Shown: positions 59,777-64,000 of the stretch, in pieces
Layout: every line of letters starts with the position of its first letter
Numbering within the stretch: position 1 is the first letter of the stretch
Source of the DNA: JAPWJZ01 sp966211335
Lineage (GTDB): Bacteria > Pseudomonadota > Alphaproteobacteria > Micavibrionales > UBA2020
Length of the DNA stretch: 64,000 nucleotides
Reading direction: 5' to 3'
NCBI GenBank assembly: GCA_966211335.1
Contig: CBIHNF010000002.1
Coordinates: 62,001 to 126,000 of the forward strand
Position numbers and translations under genes: made by a program
The notes under the pieces: generated by a model
Seen by the model: the letters and a program-made list of their open reading frames with translations, nothing else
What the model was told of the DNA's origin: nothing
Databases searched by the model: none

Positions 59777-62218
59777 ATGCGTGTGTTATTGCCTGCGATT
59801 TTTTTGATTTTTATTTCTGGAGCTTCTTATGCGGATACAGATCTATCACCGTTGATGAGCAAGGCAGACAAGGGTGCTGTTGAAGCGCAATCCAAGCTTG
59901 GCTGGGATTTCTACCATGGATGGGATGGACAACGTCAGAACCGTGCAGAAGCGTATTTCTGGTTTTCTGTATGCGCCTATCACGCAAGCGCTTATACCTC
60001 GGTGCCAAAGGAAGAGCTGCAAAAAAAGTTTAATGAAGCGATCACAAAACACGACGAATATAACATGTCAGAGTTGATGACCTCCATGCGGCGCGGCCAG
60101 ATATCGGAGGAATGCAGCCGGATGGCCGAAAAAAGCAAGCAGGAGGCCGCCAAAACCAAACAAGTTTTCGGCGTTGAATTCAAATCGACTTCAGAAATTG
60201 ACGAGCGGATTTCAACTTGGAAATCGCAACATCCGCTTGTAAAACCCGAAACAAAAACTGCACAACAAATCGAGGCCGAAAAATCCGGGTTCAGGCTGTT
60301 TTCGGAGGCGACGGGGCCTTCTTACGACCTACAAGGGATAGATAAGCTAATAAAGTCTGGCGCCGTTATCTCTACAGACCTACTGCTGAAAGTCGCAGCG
60401 ATGGGCAGGACGGAAGTATTAAGAAAGCTGGTTGATGCCGGCGGGGACATAAACGGTTCCAGCCTGGAAGGCGTCACGCCGCTGTCAGCCGCCGTTCGTG
60501 GGGGCAGCGTGGAAACTGTCGATCTTCTAATCCAAAGGCATGCAGCGCTGGATCTGAAGGATGTTCTTCATCACACGCCACTGTTATGGGCGGCCGAGGC
60601 AGGCAAAGCCGACATTGTGCGCGAACTTGCAAAGGCTGGGGCCGATACGGGCGCCACGGATTCCCTTGGTCGAACTGCGCTCATGATCGCCGCGGAAAGA
60701 GGATCAAACGAGGTATTGGCGGCACTTATTGAGCGGGGGGTGGACGTAAATAGCCTCGGCAATCAAAACGATCGCGAAACCAGCAGCTATGGGCGGAATT
60801 CAATGACCGCTCTCGACTTTGCCGTTAGAGCGAAGCGTGACGGCGCGATAAAAATATTGATCGCAGCGGGTGGCAAGTCGACATTGCCGGCGCCGGCAGG
60901 TTCTAACCCCGCTCCTGCAGGCGCAAGATCTGATGTGCCGAAGTGCACGGGATCCGCGAAAACTTGCCCGGACGGAAGTGTTATTCATCCGGAAGGGGCC
61001 CAGTGCTTGTATCCAGCCTGCCCTGCGCCAACAGCCCAAGCCGAACCGGTTGTCGACGAGAGCCCGGCAATGGCGCTGTCTAGAAAAGCCGTCGAAGTGC
61101 TTCGAGTGGGAGAGCAGGAACAACGGGATAAAGTTATCGATTTGATAACGCAAAATCCCGGTATTTATGATCCCCGTGCATTGAACGCGGTTTCCACCGC
61201 ACTTTTTCACAAATTGCAGGACGATGAAGGTGCCTTTTGGTATTTTGCAGCCGAAATGAGGGCCCAGTATGACAGGTTCATTTGCCCCGTCAGGGATAGC
61301 GCATTTCGTACGCTTATGGGAGTTGCATTCAGTCCGTCGATGGAAGCTTACCAGCGTCAAAATCCGGAAAAAGTACGCGCTTTCGCCGCAAGGCTTGTCG
61401 CATGGGATCGGGCAACTCCCAGCGATTATGACCATCAATGGGCACAAAAAACACCCGTTAGTGTAATTCGTGGCGTTAAGGTTGAAGCTTCCGCCGCCTG
61501 TCTCTCAAAGGAACGTGCGGAAGCCATGAGGGAAGAAAGCCAGCTTTCCTTCGCGATGAAGCTTGCTCCACCAAGCTTGGACACTGCAAATAAAGAAATG
61601 ATGGCGGCATATTTTTCGCCTTTAGATAAAAAATGGAATATGGACGAATTAAAGGCGCAAGCGGAGTCCGGTGACAAAAAGGCGCAGTTTAAGCTAAGCC
61701 ATTGCTACATGGTGAAGCATCTATGTCAGCCGCCTGCTGAGGATGCAAAGCGTCGCGAAGAGGATATGAAACGGCAGGAAGTGGAGCAGAAGGGCAAACT
61801 TTCTAAAACTTTCCGCCCGCTGGATATTACTCAAGGCTATGATGAGCTGTCGATGACATGGCTCACCAAGTCTGCAGCGCAGGGATATGAGCCAGCCCTT
61901 ATGGCAATGGCCGACCGGTATTTTTCCGGTAAAGGTGTTCCAAAAGACCAGGAAAAAAGCCGTGCCATTTTGCTTGAGGTGGCTCGTCGTCCTGGTTATG
62001 AAGCGAATGCTTATGCGGCCATCGGAGATAAGTATATGCGAACCCCGGATCCAAATCCGGTGGAGGGGTTTGCCTGGTTAAGCTTGGCGGAAAGCTATCG
62101 GCCCGAGCTGCTGGGAATGCGCTTAAAGATAGAGGCCACACTGACTGACGACCAACTGGCCGAAGCGCGGAAATTGGCTGAGACATATAGAGCCAAATAT
62201 CATACGCAGCCCAAGTAG
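59777..62218 (+). CDS. Secreted ankyrin-Sel1 repeat protein
   Basis: An 813-aa protein with a signal peptide (MRVLLPAIFLIFISGASYA, cleavage after residue 19). An N-terminal Sel1-like stretch (about 28-60) is followed by five ankyrin repeats (about 195-365, for example DSLGRTALMIAAERGSNEVL). A short Cys module follows (TCPDGSVIHPEGAQCLYPAC, about 395-415), then a helical region (430-600) and C-terminal Sel1 repeats (about 690-790). Codon use is less GC-rich than nearby core genes. Such repeat proteins act as protein-binding scaffolds in the periplasm; the partner is unknown. Confidence 0.8.
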   Translation: MRVLLPAIFLIFISGASYADTDLSPLMSKADKGAVEAQSKLGWDFYHGWDGQRQNRAEAYFWFSVCAYHASAYTSVPKEELQKKFNEAITKHDEYNMSELMTSMRRGQISEECSRMAEKSKQEAAKTKQVFGVEFKSTSEIDERISTWKSQHPLVKPETKTAQQIEAEKSGFRLFSEATGPSYDLQGIDKLIKSGAVISTDLLLKVAAMGRTEVLRKLVDAGGDINGSSLEGVTPLSAAVRGGSVETVDLLIQRHAALDLKDVLHHTPLLWAAEAGKADIVRELAKAGADTGATDSLGRTALMIAAERGSNEVLAALIERGVDVNSLGNQNDRETSSYGRNSMTALDFAVRAKRDGAIKILIAAGGKSTLPAPAGSNPAPAGARSDVPKCTGSAKTCPDGSVIHPEGAQCLYPACPAPTAQAEPVVDESPAMALSRKAVEVLRVGEQEQRDKVIDLITQNPGIYDPRALNAVSTALFHKLQDDEGAFWYFAAEMRAQYDRFICPVRDSAFRTLMGVAFSPSMEAYQRQNPEKVRAFAARLVAWDRATPSDYDHQWAQKTPVSVIRGVKVEASAACLSKERAEAMREESQLSFAMKLAPPSLDTANKEMMAAYFSPLDKKWNMDELKAQAESGDKKAQFKLSHCYMVKHLCQPPAEDAKRREEDMKRQEVEQKGKLSKTFRPLDITQGYDELSMTWLTKSAAQGYEPALMAMADRYFSGKGVPKDQEKSRAILLEVARRPGYEANAYAAIGDKYMRTPDPNPVEGFAWLSLAESYRPELLGMRLKIEATLTDDQLAEARKLAETYRAKYHTQPK

Positions 62219-62277
62219 ACATGAGTCGCAGTCAGAAGTTCTCTGCGCTTTTTGCATAAATTTATGCTGGAAAAGGT

Positions 62278-62351
62278 TGGAGGCACGGGCCGGAATCGAA
62301 CCGGCATTCGAGGATTTGCAGTCCTCTACATCGCCATTCTGCCACCGCGCC
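62278..62351 (-). tRNA. tRNA-Cys (anticodon GCA)
   Basis: A 74-base cloverleaf on the minus strand: acceptor GGCGCGG with CCGTGCC (one G-T pair), anticodon loop containing GCA within GGACTGCAAATCC, T-arm GGTTCGATTCC, and an encoded CCA. Confidence 0.97.
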
Positions 62352-62520
62352 ACCTTATGAAGGCAGCCTGCAGAATGAGTGTCGTAGGCTTGGCTGCCGT
62401 CAAAGGTTATAATGTTTCGGGACACGACATTCAAGGGGCTTCCTTGAAGCCTTTACCGTGGCTGCCAAAAGTGTATATTAGGCTGAGACATAAAGTTGCT
62501 TGATATTGAGGATGAATTTG

Positions 62521-63183
62521 ATGGCGCAAACTTTTGATAAAGCACGCGAAAACATGGTCGAGGCGCAGCTGCGCCCCAACAAGGTAACGGATGACTCGCT
62601 GCTGGAAGCCATGCGTGCCGTGCCGCGCGAAAAATTTGTGCCCCGCCACCTGCAGGGCTTTGCCTATGTGGATGAAGATGTTCCCCTCGGCAACAACCGT
62701 TATTTGCGCGAACCCGTTATCGTCGCGCGGCTGATTCAGGAAGCGCGCATCAAAAAGACGGACATCGTGCTCGATATTGGCTGCAACACCGGTTATTCCA
62801 CGGCTGTCATGGGCTATCTTGCCGGCACCGTTGTCGGCCTCGAGGTCGATAGCAACTTCGCGCAGGAAGCTGACAAACTGCTGCATGACCTTGATATCTG
62901 TAACGTTGTTGTCGTCCAGCAGAAATCGTTGACGGACGGCTACCCGCAGCAGGGCCCCTATGACGTCATCCTCATCAACGGCTCCGTGCCGGAAGTGCCG
63001 ATGCCGATTTTGAAGCAGTTGTCGGAAGGCGGCCGCCTCGTCACCGTGGTTTCCAGCCATGGCCATATGGGCAGCGCTGTGCTGATCACCCGCGCCGGCG
63101 ATAACTTCTCGACCCGCGTGCTGTTCGATGCCGCAACGCCGACCATGGCGGGCTTCGAGGCGCGCAAGGCCTTCGCTTTCTAA
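62521..63183 (+). CDS. pcm: Protein-L-isoaspartate O-methyltransferase family
   Basis: A 220-aa SAM-dependent methyltransferase of the PIMT family, which repairs isoaspartyl damage. It has VEAQLRPNKVTDDSLLEAMR and VPREKFVP at the start, the SAM motif VLDIGCNTGYSTAVMGYLAG (about 77-96), and LKQLSEGGRLVTVV. ATG 62521 is chosen because GAGG lies nine bases upstream. In many alphaproteobacteria pcm, tolC, popZ (DUF2497) and valS are consecutive; here tolC is absent and popZ follows directly. Confidence 0.88.
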   Translation: MAQTFDKARENMVEAQLRPNKVTDDSLLEAMRAVPREKFVPRHLQGFAYVDEDVPLGNNRYLREPVIVARLIQEARIKKTDIVLDIGCNTGYSTAVMGYLAGTVVGLEVDSNFAQEADKLLHDLDICNVVVVQQKSLTDGYPQQGPYDVILINGSVPEVPMPILKQLSEGGRLVTVVSSHGHMGSAVLITRAGDNFSTRVLFDAATPTMAGFEARKAFAF

Positions 63184-63299
63184 AGCCGGTATTCCCGAAA
63201 ATAAAGCCGGCATTCGGACTCGCTTTTGCCGCGCTTTTCACCTAAAACTTTTATATTCAACCGTTTGTGGTACTATCATCTTGTAAAGAAGAAGGCGTA

Positions 63300-63890
63300 A
63301 TGGCTGAGATCAAGACAGAACAGGAACCGTCGATCGAGGAAATTCTGGAATCTATCCGCCAGATTATTTCCGAAGACGGCACGCCTGTGGAAGCGCCCGC
63401 CGCGCCTGTGAAACTGAAGGCGCCGGAACCCGCGCCGCAGCCGGCCCTGCGCCAGCCGCCCGCACCGAAACCCGTCGCACCGCCGCCGCCCGTAGCCGCG
63501 CCGGCCCCGCCGCCCGCACCCGAGAGGCAGCCCGAGCCGATCCTCGACCTTACCGATAAAATCGAGACTGAATTTGAGCCTGAAGCCGAACAGCCGCAGG
63601 TAAATGCCCCGCGCATCGTTCTGGAGGAAGTCATGGAAGACGAAGAACACCTCGTATCGGACCTGACGGCAGATGCCGCCGTTGCGTCGCTCGCAAGGCT
63701 TCTCGCCAACAACATGGCGCTGGAGCGCGAACTGCCCGGCAAGCCCGGCCCCCTCACGCTGGAAGACATGGCACGCGAACTGATGCGCCCGCTCATCAAG
63801 CAATGGCTCGACCAGAACCTGCAGAAGATCATCGAGAAAATGGTCGCCCGCGAGATCGAGCGCCTGTCCCTCCGCGCGATGGATAAGTAA
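63300..63890 (+). CDS. popZ: Polar organising protein PopZ (DUF2497)
   Basis: Cell-pole scaffold protein of alphaproteobacteria. The 196-aa product has the conserved N-terminal helix (EPSIEEILESIRQIISED, about 9-26), a Pro/Ala-rich acidic linker (about 30-100) and the C-terminal oligomerisation helices (LTLEDMARELMRPLIKQWLD, about 150-170, then IIEKMVAREIERL). ATG 63300 has GAAGG upstream; the frame opens earlier but without a ribosome site. It anchors ParB and polar kinases in Caulobacter. Confidence 0.9.
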   Translation: MAEIKTEQEPSIEEILESIRQIISEDGTPVEAPAAPVKLKAPEPAPQPALRQPPAPKPVAPPPPVAAPAPPPAPERQPEPILDLTDKIETEFEPEAEQPQVNAPRIVLEEVMEDEEHLVSDLTADAAVASLARLLANNMALERELPGKPGPLTLEDMARELMRPLIKQWLDQNLQKIIEKMVAREIERLSLRAMDK

Positions 63891-63914
63891 CCTTACAACG
63901 CAGACGTCAAAAAA

Positions 63915-64000
63915 TTACGGTTTGAATTTATCGAGGATCGCCTTTACCTGCGCCTCGGAAATATCGGCGCCGCCTTTTGCCATCTGCCCGCCCATGGTGA
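63915..64000 (-). CDS. 3' end of a gene entering from the right edge
   Basis: A minus-strand frame reaches from the right edge to a TAA at 63915 and ends ADISEAQVKAILDKFKP. The 28 visible residues have GC-rich codons and a helix but no identifiable family. Confidence 0.5.
   Translation of the reverse strand, partial: TMGGQMAKGGADISEAQVKAILDKFKP

Overview
The window looks like a chromosomal segment from a flagellated alphaproteobacterium, GC-rich in its core genes and AT-richer in a few accessory genes. The lineage call rests on FliX, short FljK-type flagellins, PopZ (DUF2497), a complex I NDUFS4-like subunit, a CckA-like kinase, the zapA-6S RNA-ygfA order, a SigF/NrsF pair and perfect TTAA-N7-TTAA (CtrA-type) boxes. 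I cannot fix the genus. A Micavibrio-like lineage is only a guess.

Layout. 1-10.6 kb: flagellar block, mostly on the minus strand (flgI, flgJ-like, flgN, fliK, flgD, flgE, two flagellins, a gene start at the left edge), with divergent fliX and then dksA. Three sigma-54 -24/-12 promoters stand before flgI, fliK and flgE. 10.6-19.5 kb: a CobD/CbiB homologue, then a tightly coupled four-gene operon. It encodes a 1035-aa VWA protein with a huge acidic linker, an 881-aa MoxR/CobS-like AAA+ ATPase, a small protein and a repeat protein. This is the best candidate for an undescribed system. 19.5-24 kb: cysQ, zapA with its small partner, 6S RNA, 5-FCL, ymdB, DUF192 and DUF1275 genes. 24-31 kb: small and hypothetical genes, tRNA-Pro, tRNA-Arg, a complex I accessory subunit, L-asparaginase and envelope proteins.

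31-41.7 kb: a type I secretion system (TolC, ABC, HlyD) followed by a CHASE2 adenylate cyclase. Convergent to it lie a FecR/RTX-like protein (likely secreted cargo) and a cyclic-nucleotide-binding EAL protein, which suggests cAMP to c-di-GMP control of a secreted surface protein. 41.8-48.1 kb: DUF3307 and TauE genes, an Rrf2 regulator with a perfect operator-like palindrome, and a bufferin (copper-binding RiPP) cluster: BufA1 precursor, DoxX, MNIO enzyme BufB and partner BufC. The SigF-NrsF pair sits directly upstream. A GTAACG-N16-CGAA promoter precedes bufA1, and a terminator-like hairpin sits between precursor and enzymes.

48.1-64 kb: acetoacetyl-CoA synthetase, a TrmH-type methyltransferase, a palindromic repeat element, a Leu/Glu-type dehydrogenase, a soluble CckA-like hybrid kinase, and glpD and glpK interrupted by an AT-rich membrane-protein gene. 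Next come a degenerate GGDEF/EAL-like protein, an ArsB-like transporter, an ankyrin/Sel1 secreted protein, tRNA-Cys, pcm and popZ. A gene running in from the right edge closes the window.
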